A DNA stretch of 64,000 nucleotides from SHVO01 sp964576515. GTDB taxonomy: Bacteria; Pseudomonadota; Alphaproteobacteria; Rhodospirillales; Rhodospirillaceae. The position numbers and the translations under genes were made by a program. The notes beneath the pieces were generated by a model. That model was given only the letters and a program-made list of their open reading frames with translations, searched no databases and had not been told where the DNA came from. Positions 32,082-40,308 of this stretch are shown here, one piece after another; positions within the stretch are counted from its first letter, which is position 1; each line of letters opens with the position of its first letter. The stretch spans positions 1 to 64,000 of the forward strand of contig CAZNUW010000014.1 of the NCBI GenBank assembly GCA_964576515.1, given 5' to 3'.

Positions 32082-33701
32082 ATGTTGCGGCTGACGGAAA
32101 TCAAACTGCCGCTCGACCACCCCGAAGGCGCGTTGAAGGCGGCGGTGCTGAAGCGGCTTCGCATTTCGGCGGACGACCTTGTCGCGTTCACGATCTTCCG
32201 CCGCGGCTACGATGCGCGCAAAGTCGGCGCCATTAGCCTCATTTATACTCTCGACGTCGAACTTAAGGACGAAGCCTCCGTCTTGCGCCGCGCGGCGGGG
32301 GAAAAGGGCGTCGGTCCGACACCCGATACGTCCTACAAGTTTGTCGCTCGCGCGCCATCGAACCTCGAACATCGCCCTGTCGTGATCGGCACCGGTCCGT
32401 GCGGTCTCTTTGCCGGCTTTATCCTGTCCGAGATGGGATTCCGTCCGATCATCCTCGAGCGGGGAAAGATCGTGCGCGAGCGCACCGTCGATACGTTTGG
32501 GCTCTGGCGCAAACGTGTCCTCAATCCGGAATCCAATGTGCAGTTCGGAGAGGGCGGCGCGGGTACGTTCTCGGACGGTAAGCTGCACAGCCAGATCAAG
32601 GACCCCGCGCATCGCGGGCGCAAAGTGCTGACGGAATTCGTCAAGGCGGGCGCGCCTGAGGAAATTTTGTACGTCAGCAAGCCGCATATCGGCACTTTCC
32701 GCCTCGTATCGATGGTCGAGAACATGCGCGCCACCATGCAATCGCTTGGTGCGGAAATTCGCTTTCAAAGCCGGGTCGACAGCATCGATATCGAAACCGC
32801 GCCGGGCGGGACGCGTCAGGTACGCGGCGTGACCCTGCAGAACGGGGAACAAATCCGGACGGATCATGTCGTGCTCGCGGTCGGACATAGCGCGCGCGAT
32901 ACCTTCAAGATGCTGTATGACAGGGGCGTCTATGTCGAAGCCAAGCCGTTTTCGATCGGCGTTCGCCTCGAACATCCGCAATCCATGATCGACCGCTGTC
33001 GTTTCGGTAAATTCGCCGGTCATCCGATTCTCGGCGCGGCCGACTACAAGATTGTGCACCACTGCGCGAACGGACGTTCGGTTTACAGCTTCTGTATGTG
33101 TCCGGGCGGCACCGTGGTCGCCGCGACATCCGAGCCGGGTCGTGTTGTGACCAACGGCATGAGCCAATACTCACGCGCCGAGCGCAATGCCAACAGCGGG
33201 ATCGTTGTGGACATTTCGCCGGCCGACTATCCCGGGCATCCTCTTGCGGGAATTGACTTCCAGCGTCACTGGGAGTCGCTCGCGTTCGAGGTGGGCGGTG
33301 GCACTTACGAAGCCCCAGGGCAGCTCGTCGGCGATTTTCTCGCCAACAAGCCGTCGACGGCGTTCGGCGATATCACGCCCTCCTATAAGCCGGGGGTGCA
33401 TTTGACGGACTTGAGCCTCTGCCTTCCGCCGTATGTCGCCGAAGCCATCCGCGAGGCGTTACCGGCCTTCGACCGCCAGATCAAAGGGTATGCGCGGGCT
33501 GATGCGGTGATGACCGGCGTCGAGACACGCACGTCGTCCCCCATTCGTATCAAGCGGGGCGAGGATTTCTGCAGCATCAATACCGTTGGGCTTTATCCGG
33601 CGGGAGAGGGGGCGGGGTATGCCGGTGGCATCCTTTCGGCCGCCGTCGATGGAATTCGTGTCGCCGAGGCCGTGGGCCGCTCGATCGCGCCGATTGACTG
33701 A
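32082..33701 (+). CDS. FAD-dependent oxidoreductase (COG2509)
   Basis: Encodes 539 residues. An N-terminal helical region of about 95 residues precedes the FAD-binding motif VVIGTGPCGLFAGFIL, followed by ERGKIVRERTVDTFGLWRKR and NVQFGEGGAGTFSDGKL. A closing segment, GEGAGYAGGILSAAVDGIR, completes the FAD fold. This is the uncharacterised COG2509 dehydrogenase family, known from many bacteria but with no settled reaction. It is transcribed in series with prfC, four bases apart. Confidence 0.8.
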   Translation: MLRLTEIKLPLDHPEGALKAAVLKRLRISADDLVAFTIFRRGYDARKVGAISLIYTLDVELKDEASVLRRAAGEKGVGPTPDTSYKFVARAPSNLEHRPVVIGTGPCGLFAGFILSEMGFRPIILERGKIVRERTVDTFGLWRKRVLNPESNVQFGEGGAGTFSDGKLHSQIKDPAHRGRKVLTEFVKAGAPEEILYVSKPHIGTFRLVSMVENMRATMQSLGAEIRFQSRVDSIDIETAPGGTRQVRGVTLQNGEQIRTDHVVLAVGHSARDTFKMLYDRGVYVEAKPFSIGVRLEHPQSMIDRCRFGKFAGHPILGAADYKIVHHCANGRSVYSFCMCPGGTVVAATSEPGRVVTNGMSQYSRAERNANSGIVVDISPADYPGHPLAGIDFQRHWESLAFEVGGGTYEAPGQLVGDFLANKPSTAFGDITPSYKPGVHLTDLSLCLPPYVAEAIREALPAFDRQIKGYARADAVMTGVETRTSSPIRIKRGEDFCSINTVGLYPAGEGAGYAGGILSAAVDGIRVAEAVGRSIAPID

Positions 33702-33761
33702 TTGCCCGCCGCGCCGCGCGGCGTGCTAGGTTGATGCGTCCAAATCACGAGGTTGGCTCCA

Positions 33762-34955
33762 GTGCTGTTCGCGCGCTTCCTTCACCCTTTGATGAAAAAG
33801 GGTACGCTGACAATCATCGATCATGCCGGGCAGACGCATGTCTGCGGCAACGGCAGCGACCCCAACGTGACCGTCAGATTCAAGGACCCCGGCCTCGGCA
33901 CGAAACTTTTCCAGAACCCGGCCCTTCATGCGGGCGAGGCCTATATGGACGGCACGCTCGTGGTGGAGAACGCCGATCTTTACACGATGCTGGCGCTCGT
34001 GATGTCCAATCTCGCGGGGTATCACGGCCACTGGCTGGCGCGGTCCATGAAGACGGCCGAGCGTCTGACCTCGCTGGTGCGTACCTATAACCCGGTCACC
34101 CGTTCGCGTCAGAACGTGGCGCATCACTATGATCTGTCGACCACGCTGTATCGCACGTTCCTCGACGACCAGATGCAGTACTCGATGGCGTACTTCCGCA
34201 CGCCCGAAGATGCGCTGGAACAGGCGCAGATCCAAAAGATGACCCACATCGGGACCAAGCTGCTCCTGCGTCCCGGGCAGGCGGTTCTTGATATCGGATG
34301 CGGCTGGGGCGGCCTCGCGCTTTTCCTGCACCGGACCTATGGCGTGAAGGTGGTCGGAATCAGCCTTTCTGAGCGCCAGATCGAGGTCGCCAATGCCCGC
34401 GCCGCCGCGGCCAACGTCGGCGACGGGGTCACCTTCCGTTTGCAGGACTACCGCCACGTGACCGAGACCTTCGACCGCGTGGTCTCGGTGGGAATGTTTG
34501 AACATGTGGGCCTTCCCCACTATCGCACCTTCTTCGAGGTCATCCGCGACCGGTTGGGCCCGGATGGCGTGGCGGTGCTGCACACCATCGGCCGTACCGA
34601 TGGGCCGGGGGCGACGGACGGGTGGACCAATAAATACATTTTTCCGGGCGGCTATTCGCCGGCCCTGTCCGAGGTCGTCCCCCATATCGAACGGTCGGGG
34701 CTTATCGTCACGGATATCGAGATTCTTCGCCTGCACTATGCGGCGACACTGCGGGCCTGGCGCGAGCGCTTTATGAATAAGCGCGAGGAAATCAAAAAAC
34801 TTTACGACGAACGCTTCTGCCTGATGTGGGAGTTCTTCCTGGCCACGGCGGAAGGCGCTTTCCACTATGGTTTCCATGTCAATTTCCATATCCAGATGAG
34901 TAAGAGCCTCGAGACCGTGCCGTTGACCCGGGACTATATGTACCGCACGGCTTGA
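33762..34955 (+). CDS. cfa: Cyclopropane-fatty-acyl-phospholipid synthase
   Basis: Encodes 397 residues from GTG 33762, with GAGG nine bases upstream; a TTG three codons earlier is an alternative. The HHYDLS substrate motif is at 121-126 and the SAM-binding loop DIGCGWGG at 177-184, and the FEHVGLPHY and KYIFPGGY motifs follow. The enzyme adds a methylene from SAM across double bonds of membrane phospholipids, giving acid and stress tolerance. It is followed by the ridA gene after 57 bases. Confidence 0.92.
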   Translation: MLFARFLHPLMKKGTLTIIDHAGQTHVCGNGSDPNVTVRFKDPGLGTKLFQNPALHAGEAYMDGTLVVENADLYTMLALVMSNLAGYHGHWLARSMKTAERLTSLVRTYNPVTRSRQNVAHHYDLSTTLYRTFLDDQMQYSMAYFRTPEDALEQAQIQKMTHIGTKLLLRPGQAVLDIGCGWGGLALFLHRTYGVKVVGISLSERQIEVANARAAAANVGDGVTFRLQDYRHVTETFDRVVSVGMFEHVGLPHYRTFFEVIRDRLGPDGVAVLHTIGRTDGPGATDGWTNKYIFPGGYSPALSEVVPHIERSGLIVTDIEILRLHYAATLRAWRERFMNKREEIKKLYDERFCLMWEFFLATAEGAFHYGFHVNFHIQMSKSLETVPLTRDYMYRTA

Positions 34956-35012
34956 ATTTCCCCGGCCGACCCAGGTATCACGGGTCACCATTCCAGAAAC
35001 GGAGAACTCCAG

Positions 35013-35360
35013 ATGGCGCAAATCCAGCGTTTTGAAGTCGGACCGCGTATGAGCCAGGCGGTTATGCACGGCGATACCGTCTATCTCGCCGGACAGGTCA
35101 ACAACGAGGCAAAGGACGTCACGGGTCAGACCCGCGCGATCCTGCAGCAGATCGATGCTCTGCTCGCGACGGCGGGCTCGTCGAAAGAGCGCATCGTATC
35201 CGCGACGATCTACCTCGCCGACATTTCCACGTTCGCGCAGATGAACGCGGCGTGGGACGCGTGGGTGCCGAAGGGTGCGACCCCGGCGCGCGCGACCGTC
35301 GAGGCCAAGCTCGCCGCGCCTGAATACGTGGTTGAAATCGCAGTCATCGCGGTGAAGTAA
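35013..35360 (+). CDS. RidA family protein
   Basis: Encodes 115 residues, with a GGAG ribosome site upstream. The YjgF/RidA fold is shown by AGQVNNEAKDVTGQTRAILQQ and the C-terminal segment ATPARATVEAKLAAPEYVVE, which holds the active-site arginine. RidA proteins deaminate reactive enamine/imine intermediates such as 2-aminoacrylate. A terminator follows at 35393. This member lacks the longer form of the CTGPLG-type loop, so it belongs to an atypical subgroup; the exact substrate is open. Confidence 0.85.
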   Translation: MAQIQRFEVGPRMSQAVMHGDTVYLAGQVNNEAKDVTGQTRAILQQIDALLATAGSSKERIVSATIYLADISTFAQMNAAWDAWVPKGATPARATVEAKLAAPEYVVEIAVIAVK

Positions 35361-35392
35361 ACCGCGCGAGGAACAAGGTTCGCCGACACGCA

Positions 35393-35423
35393 CCGGCTGC
35401 CGTTACCCGCGGCGGCCGGTTTT
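35393..35423 (+). terminator. Rho-independent terminator after ridA
   Basis: CCGGCTGCCG (35393-35402) and CGGCGGCCGG (35410-35419) pair with one mismatch around a seven-base loop, followed by TTTTGCGTTT. It lies 33 bases after the ridA stop. Confidence 0.75.
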
Positions 35424-35900
35424 GCGTTTGCGGGAAACACTCAAGCGCGCGCAGGCGTTAAACCTGGGTCGGAAATGAGAGTGTTTTCTTGTGAGGAGTC
35501 CCGGCGCCGTTCACGTCCGCGTGTGAGGGCTGGAATCGGGCCATTGATATGCGTCGCTGTTTTATAAGTTACTGAACTGACACATAAAAATGGCCGGCCT
35601 ATGCAAGTTTGCATGCCTGCCCATGACCAAATTTACTTTACGTGGCGCGGACGGGTTGATTACTATTCGGGTGTTGCACGGGGGTGCCTTAAAGGGCCTT
35701 CGCCAACACGGCCAGACCATGTGGTGGGCCGAACATAAAAATCGTCATGTTGCTCAAGGAGGATATGACCCATGCAAAGTCCAAATCATCTCCATCCGAC
35801 AGCACAGTCCAGCAGCGCCAGCTAACAGGCCGCTGACTGACGCATTTTTTGCCCGTCGCTAGCGCGAGGGCTGTGGGCGCAACGCCTGAAGGAGATTGAG
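35424..35900. other. Intergenic region before rpoH, about 480 bases
   Basis: No gene is supported; a 90-codon frame at 35590 has no ribosome site and poor coding character. The region should contain the rpoH promoter and leader and holds the short palindrome ATGCAAGTTTGCAT (35601-35614). Its length suits the multi-promoter control known for rpoH in other bacteria, but no sigma-specific promoter could be assigned by eye. Confidence 0.45.
35601..35614. repeat. Short palindrome in rpoH upstream region
   Basis: ATGCAA and TTGCAT flank two bases, giving a 14-base inverted repeat about 290 bases before the rpoH start. It may be an operator, or chance. Confidence 0.3.
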
Positions 35901-36818
35901 ATGTCTAATTCCAGAATTCCCGTTCTCGCATCTGAAAGCGGACTGTCGGCGTATATGGCCGACATCAAGAAGTTTCCGGTCCTCGATGCGCAGGAAGAAT
36001 ACATGCTGGCGCGTCGCTATGCCGATCATGAGGACGTCGACGCCGCTCATAAGCTGGTCACCAGCCATCTACGCCTCGTGGCGAAGATCGCGATGGGATA
36101 CCGCTTCTATGGCTTGCCCGTGTCCGATCTGATTTCGGAAGGCAACGTCGGGCTGATGCGCGCCGTGAAGAAGTTCGAGCCGGAGCGCGGGTTCCGTCTG
36201 GCCACCTACGCCATGTGGTGGATCAAGGCCGCGATCAACGAGTATGTCCTGAATTCCTGGTCGCTCGTGAAGGTTGGGACGGTCGCCGCGCAGAAGAAGC
36301 TGTTCTTCAATCTGCGTAAGCTGAAGGCGCGCTTGGGTCTGTACGAGGAAGGCGATATTCCGCTGGAGGCTGCGGAAAAGATCGCCAAGCGCCTCGACGT
36401 GACGACGACCGACGTGATTGAGATGAACCGGCGTTTGTCGCGTTCGGACGCCTCGCTCAATCAGTTCGTCGCCGAAGACGGCGATACGGAGCGTCAGGAT
36501 CTGCTCGTGGACGACAAGCCCGATCAGGAAACTGTTCTGGCCGACCGTGAGAATCGCGCCCTGGGTTCCAAGCTGTTGAAGGAAGCGATGTCGGAATTGA
36601 CGCCGCGTGAACGCCGCATCATCGAAGAGCGCCGCCTCGCGGAGAACCCGCGCACGCTCGAGGAGATCGGCGAGGAATACGGCATCAGCCGCGAACGTGT
36701 CCGTCAGATCGAAAATCGGGCCTTCGCCAAGCTGCAGCGCGCCGTGCTGCAGGCCGCCCAGAGCCTGGAGGCGACCGCCGCCAAAGCCTTCCCGCGTCCG
36801 GCGCTGGCCGGCGCGTAA
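35901..36818 (+). CDS. rpoH: RNA polymerase sigma-32 (heat shock) factor
   Basis: Encodes 305 residues, with AAGGAG eleven bases before the ATG. Sigma region 2 (SDLISEGNVGLMRAVKKFEP through YAMWWIKAAINEYVL), the RpoH box QKKLFFNLRK near residue 132, and region 4 (TLEEIGEEYGISRERVRQIE) are in order. It directs transcription of chaperone and protease genes in heat stress. It stands as a single gene, closed by a strong terminator, and is preceded by a long intergenic region, as usual in alphaproteobacteria. Confidence 0.95.
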   Translation: MSNSRIPVLASESGLSAYMADIKKFPVLDAQEEYMLARRYADHEDVDAAHKLVTSHLRLVAKIAMGYRFYGLPVSDLISEGNVGLMRAVKKFEPERGFRLATYAMWWIKAAINEYVLNSWSLVKVGTVAAQKKLFFNLRKLKARLGLYEEGDIPLEAAEKIAKRLDVTTTDVIEMNRRLSRSDASLNQFVAEDGDTERQDLLVDDKPDQETVLADRENRALGSKLLKEAMSELTPRERRIIEERRLAENPRTLEEIGEEYGISRERVRQIENRAFAKLQRAVLQAAQSLEATAAKAFPRPALAGA

Positions 36819-36836
36819 CCAAAACGCCTTTATTTG

Positions 36837-36870
36837 GGCCGCCCCACCTCGATGGGGCGGCCTTTTCTTT
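36837..36870 (+). terminator. Rho-independent terminator after rpoH
   Basis: GGCCGCCCCA (36837-36846) pairs perfectly with TGGGGCGGCC (36853-36862) around CCTCGA, followed by TTTTCTTT. It ends the rpoH transcript 18 bases after the stop. Confidence 0.9.
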
Positions 36871-36933
36871 GCCTTGAGCCGGGCGGGGCCCGTCGCCTAT
36901 ACCCTTAGCCCAAACCACAATGGAACCGAGCAA

Positions 36934-37791
36934 ATGACCGGGGGAAAATATATCGCGAGCATTACGTGTCCCGACACGACGGGGCTTGTGGCCGCGGTAT
37001 CAGGATTTTTGCGCGACAATCACTGTTTTATGGATGAGTCGTCCCAATACGGCGATCCCCATACACGTCGCTTTTTCATGCGCGCCGTTTTCACCCGCTC
37101 GGAACGGAGCCCGTCGCCGGAAGACTTGGAAAAGAAATTCGCCGAGGTCGCGAACACGTTCCAGATGGCCTGGTCCTTCGTGCCCGCGGACCGGCGCCCG
37201 CGGGTTCTTATCGCGGTCTCGAAGTTCGGCCATTGCCTCAACGATCTTCTGCACCGCTGGCACACCGGACAAATGCCGATCGACATCGTTGGCGTATTCT
37301 CCAATCACGAAGACATGCGTGCGCTGGTGGAGTGGCACGGCATCCCCTATGAGCATCTGCCGGTCACCCCGGCGACCAAACAGCAGCAGGAAGCCGCCTG
37401 GCTGAAAATGGTCGACGACCGCCAGGTCGACCTGGTTGTCCTTGCGCGGTACATGCAAGTGCTCAGCCCCGAGGCCTCGCAACGCCTATCCGGACGCTGC
37501 ATTAACATCCACCACTCCTTCCTGCCGAGTTTCATGGGCGCGCGCCCCTATCAGCAGGCCTACGAGCGGGGTGTGAAGATCATCGGCGCCACGGCTCACT
37601 ATGTGACGGATGGGCTCGACGAGGGTCCGATCATCGAGCAAGCGGTCGAACGCGTGGATCATACGCACTCGGCGGGCGACATGGTCGGCATCGGCCGCGA
37701 CCTCGAGAATGTCGTGCTGGCGCGCGCCGTGCGCTATCACGCGGAAAAGCGTGTTCTCCTCAACGGTCACAAAACGGTTGTTTTCCGCTAG
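36934..37791 (+). CDS. purU: Formyltetrahydrofolate deformylase
   Basis: Encodes 285 residues from ATG 36934. An N-terminal ACT-like domain (about 1-85) is followed by a formyltransferase-fold catalytic domain with LIAVSKFGHCLNDLL, INIHHSFLPSFMGARPY and TAHYVTDGLDEGPIIEQ; the HHSFLP histidine and the Asp of GLDEGP are the catalytic pair. PurU hydrolyses 10-formyl-tetrahydrofolate to supply formate and balance one-carbon units. The frame open upstream lies within rpoH and the terminator and is not used. Confidence 0.93.
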   Translation: MTGGKYIASITCPDTTGLVAAVSGFLRDNHCFMDESSQYGDPHTRRFFMRAVFTRSERSPSPEDLEKKFAEVANTFQMAWSFVPADRRPRVLIAVSKFGHCLNDLLHRWHTGQMPIDIVGVFSNHEDMRALVEWHGIPYEHLPVTPATKQQQEAAWLKMVDDRQVDLVVLARYMQVLSPEASQRLSGRCINIHHSFLPSFMGARPYQQAYERGVKIIGATAHYVTDGLDEGPIIEQAVERVDHTHSAGDMVGIGRDLENVVLARAVRYHAEKRVLLNGHKTVVFR

Positions 37792-37853
37792 CCCGCGTCC
37801 GCGCCCGCTTAAGCTGTAGAAATAGACTGACGCCCTTTCCGCGCGCACCCCGC

Positions 37854-37881
37854 TTGCGCGGTATGAGCGCGCGACTATAAT
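37854..37881 (+). promoter_or_regulatory. Sigma-70-type promoter for divK
   Basis: TTGCGC (37854-37859) and a perfect TATAAT (37876-37881) are 16 bases apart. The expected start is near 37888, about 90 bases before the divK ATG. Confidence 0.55.
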
Positions 37882-37976
37882 GATTTAAGTCGAAACCAAG
37901 CGCCGTGGTCAGCTGGATTTGGCCGTGCGAGCATGGCATACGGCAACACGGAAACGTCAGGCTCAGTATCCTAGAC

Positions 37977-38357
37977 ATGTCGAAGACAATTTTGATCGTC
38001 GAAGACAACGAGTTGAACATGAAGCTGTTCAACGATCTTCTGCAGGCCCACGGCTACAATACTCTGCAAGCCAAGGACGGCCGCGTTGTCGTGGAACTGA
38101 CCCGCAAGAACCGTCCGGATTTGATTCTGATGGACATTCAGTTGCCCGAGATCTCGGGCCTCGAGATTACAAAAATGCTGAAAGCGGACGACGATCTGCG
38201 CTCGATCCCTGTGATCGCGGTCACGGCCTTCGCAATGAAGGGCGACGAGCAGAAAATCCGCAATGGCGGCTGCGACGGCTACATCGCCAAACCGATCTCG
38301 GTCGCCAGCTTCCTGCAGACGGTCTCGCGGTTCCTCGAGCCACAAGCGGCCCAATAG
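37977..38357 (+). CDS. divK: Cell-cycle response regulator DivK
   Basis: Encodes 126 residues, a single receiver domain without an output domain. The acid pocket is Glu9-Asp10, the phosphoacceptor is Asp53 (LMDIQLPEISG), the Thr/Ser switch is near Thr83, and Lys105 is in GYIAKPIS. Size, residues and MSKTILIVEDNELNMKLFNDLL match alphaproteobacterial DivK, which in Caulobacter controls CtrA activity through DivJ, PleC and DivL. The gene has its own promoter-like sequence and is followed by a bidirectional terminator shared with convergent rpmG. A pleD gene does not follow it, unlike in Caulobacter. Confidence 0.9.
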   Translation: MSKTILIVEDNELNMKLFNDLLQAHGYNTLQAKDGRVVVELTRKNRPDLILMDIQLPEISGLEITKMLKADDDLRSIPVIAVTAFAMKGDEQKIRNGGCDGYIAKPISVASFLQTVSRFLEPQAAQ

Positions 38358-38376
38358 CCCGCTAATCCAAATAAAA

Positions 38377-38400
38377 AGCCCGCCAAACGGCGGGCTCTTT
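38377..38400. terminator. Bidirectional terminator between divK and rpmG
   Basis: AGCCCGCC (38377-38384) and GGCGGGCT (38389-38396) form a stem with a four-base loop, flanked by AAAAA on the left and CTTTT on the right. It can therefore end both the divK and rpmG transcripts. Confidence 0.8.
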
Positions 38401-38423
38401 TCGTATCGCCTGAAGGGCGAAGA

Positions 38424-38591
38424 CTACTTGATCTTGCCTTCTTTGAACGGCACGTGCTTACGCACGATCGGATCGTACTTCCGGAACTCGAGCTTTTCGG
38501 TCTTCGTGCGCGGGTTCTTCATCGTGACGTAGTAATAGCCCGTGCCGGCGGTGCTCTCGAGCTTGATCTGAATCGTGGCTGGCTTTGCCAT
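38424..38591 (-). CDS. rpmG: Ribosomal protein L33
   Basis: Encodes 55 residues starting MAKPATIQIKLESTAGTGYY and ending FKEGKIK, a clear bL33. It has no cysteine, so it is the zinc-independent form. It converges on divK, with the shared terminator between them; in several alphaproteobacteria rpmG also lies beside the pleD/divK genes. Confidence 0.95.
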   Translation of the reverse strand: MAKPATIQIKLESTAGTGYYYVTMKNPRTKTEKLEFRKYDPIVRKHVPFKEGKIK

Positions 38592-38712
38592 GGCGTCTAC
38601 CTTATCGCTTTCTGGCGCGCCCGGTGCTTAGGCGAGCGCTGCAAATGAGCGGCGCACAATACACTGCTCCGCCGGCCTGTCAAGAAACTGCGGAGATCCT
38701 GGATTTCTTGAT

Positions 38713-40308
38713 TTATTGTGGTTTTTCAGCGAGTTGCCTCGCGCTGCCTTGAAGGGCTTGTGCGAACAGGACCGGATCGAGCACCAGGCGGCGGGCAACC
38801 TCAAGGTCCAGGGCCTGCTCCGGCCGGGATTCGGGAGGGCAGGCGGTCCGCAGGGCCTCGAGTTGATTCGCCTCCGCCGACGGCGAAGCCCACCCGGTTT
38901 GCAGGTCGGCCGACAGACCGGCGCCCTTGAAGATGCGCCCGACCGTGTCGGCAAGCGGCCCCGTCACGCCGCTCAGGCAGACGTCAGGCAGCACGCCGAG
39001 ACCGTGCAAGCCCGCGCCGCGCGGCGTGTAAGCTCGCGACCACGTCAGGACGATCTCGCCCTGGTTGGGCAGCCGCACGACGGTCTGGACCGAGCCTTTG
39101 CCCAAACTGACGGTGCCAACCACAGCCGCGCGCTGATTGTCCTGCAGGGCTGTAGCGACGATCTCGGACGCCGAAGCCGCGCGGCCGTCGATCACGACGG
39201 TGATGGGGATGCCGCGCGCGATATCGCCGCTGCGCGCGGCATAGAATTGATGCGAGCCGGGATGCCGGCCCCGCAGCGCGATGATTGTGCCGCTGTCCAT
39301 GAACAGGTCCGCGAGATCGATCGCCTGGTCGAGCAACCCACCCGGATCGCTGCGCAGATCGAGCACGATGCCTTTTACCGGCTCGCTTTCCATCGCGTTC
39401 AGGACGGCTTTCTCCACGCTGTGGGCCGTGCGTTGATTGAAACTGCGGATGCGGACCTCCAGCACGCCATCGACGGTTTGGGCGGTGACGGTATCGGGCA
39501 CCACCAAGGCGCGGCGGGCGGCAATGGAGAAGGGAGCGGGTCTGCCGGTCCGGCGGACCGTCAATTGAACGACCGTATCGGCTTTGCCTTCCAGATACTG
39601 CCGTGCTTCGTCGACGGAGCGCCCCACCAGGGCGACGCCGTCGACGTGAGTGATCACATCGTCCAACTCCAATCCCGCTTTCTCCGCGGGCCCGTCTTTC
39701 ACGATGGATTGAATTACAACGCCGCCAGCGGTCGCGTCGACACGAACGCCAAGGCCGATGATCCCGTCGCGGATGAGGCGGCTACGAATCGCTTCGTCGC
39801 GCCCCGCATAACGCGAGTAGGGATCGAGGGCATGCAAGGCTGGGGGAAAAATCGCCTTATAAAATCTTTCCGCGTTCGCCGTCTTCAACGGTTTGGAGGT
39901 TTGACGCAACGTAAGGATCGCCGTCAGAGCGACCTTGGTCCACGCCTTCACGTCGCCATTCTGCGGTTTCGCGACAGGCGGAAGCGGGGTCTCCGCATAG
40001 CGGAATGCGAGCATCTGGTCCTGATTCTCGACATGCAAATCGGGATCGATGCTTGATAGTCCGTCGAGCGCGTGGGCGAATAGATCGTCCATCGACGGTT
40101 CTTCGAGCGCGCGATCCTTGATCTCGGTGAATCCGTGCGTGAGGACGTGCGCCATCATGGCGATGTCCAGACCGTCGACAATGACGCTTTTCGGCCGTGC
40201 ATCGGCATCGGGCGGCATGGAAGTGCAAGCGGCCGCGAAATAACACAGGCCCATCGCGGCGATAACACGCCGCATCGCCGGGGCGACGGCGCGAAGGGAA
40301 AAAATCAT
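38713..40308 (-). CDS. S41 (CtpA/Tsp-like) processing protease, lipoprotein
   Basis: Encodes 531 residues. The N-terminus has a hydrophobic core ending in the lipobox-like FAAAC (Cys28), so the mature enzyme is likely an inner- or outer-membrane lipoprotein facing the periplasm. A PDZ domain (about 185-255) precedes the S41 catalytic domain with Ser379 (RAASASEI) and Lys404 (LGKGSVQ), the Ser-Lys dyad. These proteases cut C-terminal tails of periplasmic proteins or cell-wall hydrolases. Its start overlaps the stop of rnr by four bases, which is an unusual partner; the two are probably co-transcribed. Confidence 0.88.
   Translation of the reverse strand: MIFSLRAVAPAMRRVIAAMGLCYFAAACTSMPPDADARPKSVIVDGLDIAMMAHVLTHGFTEIKDRALEEPSMDDLFAHALDGLSSIDPDLHVENQDQMLAFRYAETPLPPVAKPQNGDVKAWTKVALTAILTLRQTSKPLKTANAERFYKAIFPPALHALDPYSRYAGRDEAIRSRLIRDGIIGLGVRVDATAGGVVIQSIVKDGPAEKAGLELDDVITHVDGVALVGRSVDEARQYLEGKADTVVQLTVRRTGRPAPFSIAARRALVVPDTVTAQTVDGVLEVRIRSFNQRTAHSVEKAVLNAMESEPVKGIVLDLRSDPGGLLDQAIDLADLFMDSGTIIALRGRHPGSHQFYAARSGDIARGIPITVVIDGRAASASEIVATALQDNQRAAVVGTVSLGKGSVQTVVRLPNQGEIVLTWSRAYTPRGAGLHGLGVLPDVCLSGVTGPLADTVGRIFKGAGLSADLQTGWASPSAEANQLEALRTACPPESRPEQALDLEVARRLVLDPVLFAQALQGSARQLAEKPQ

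Noticed and set aside
33726..35393. Long minus-strand frame (555 codons) opposite cfa and ridA
   Set aside because: It is the antisense of clear cfa and ridA genes, matches no family and has no ribosome site; high GC keeps antisense frames open.
35590..35862. 90-codon frame before rpoH
   Set aside because: No ribosome site, odd composition, no recognisable fold; it lies in the expected rpoH leader.
36607..36933. Upstream extension of purU
   Set aside because: The frame runs through the end of rpoH and its terminator; PurU homology begins at ATG 36934.
38716..40056. Plus-strand frame of 446 codons opposite the S41 protease
   Set aside because: Shadow frame; the protease has an intact Ser-Lys dyad and lipobox.
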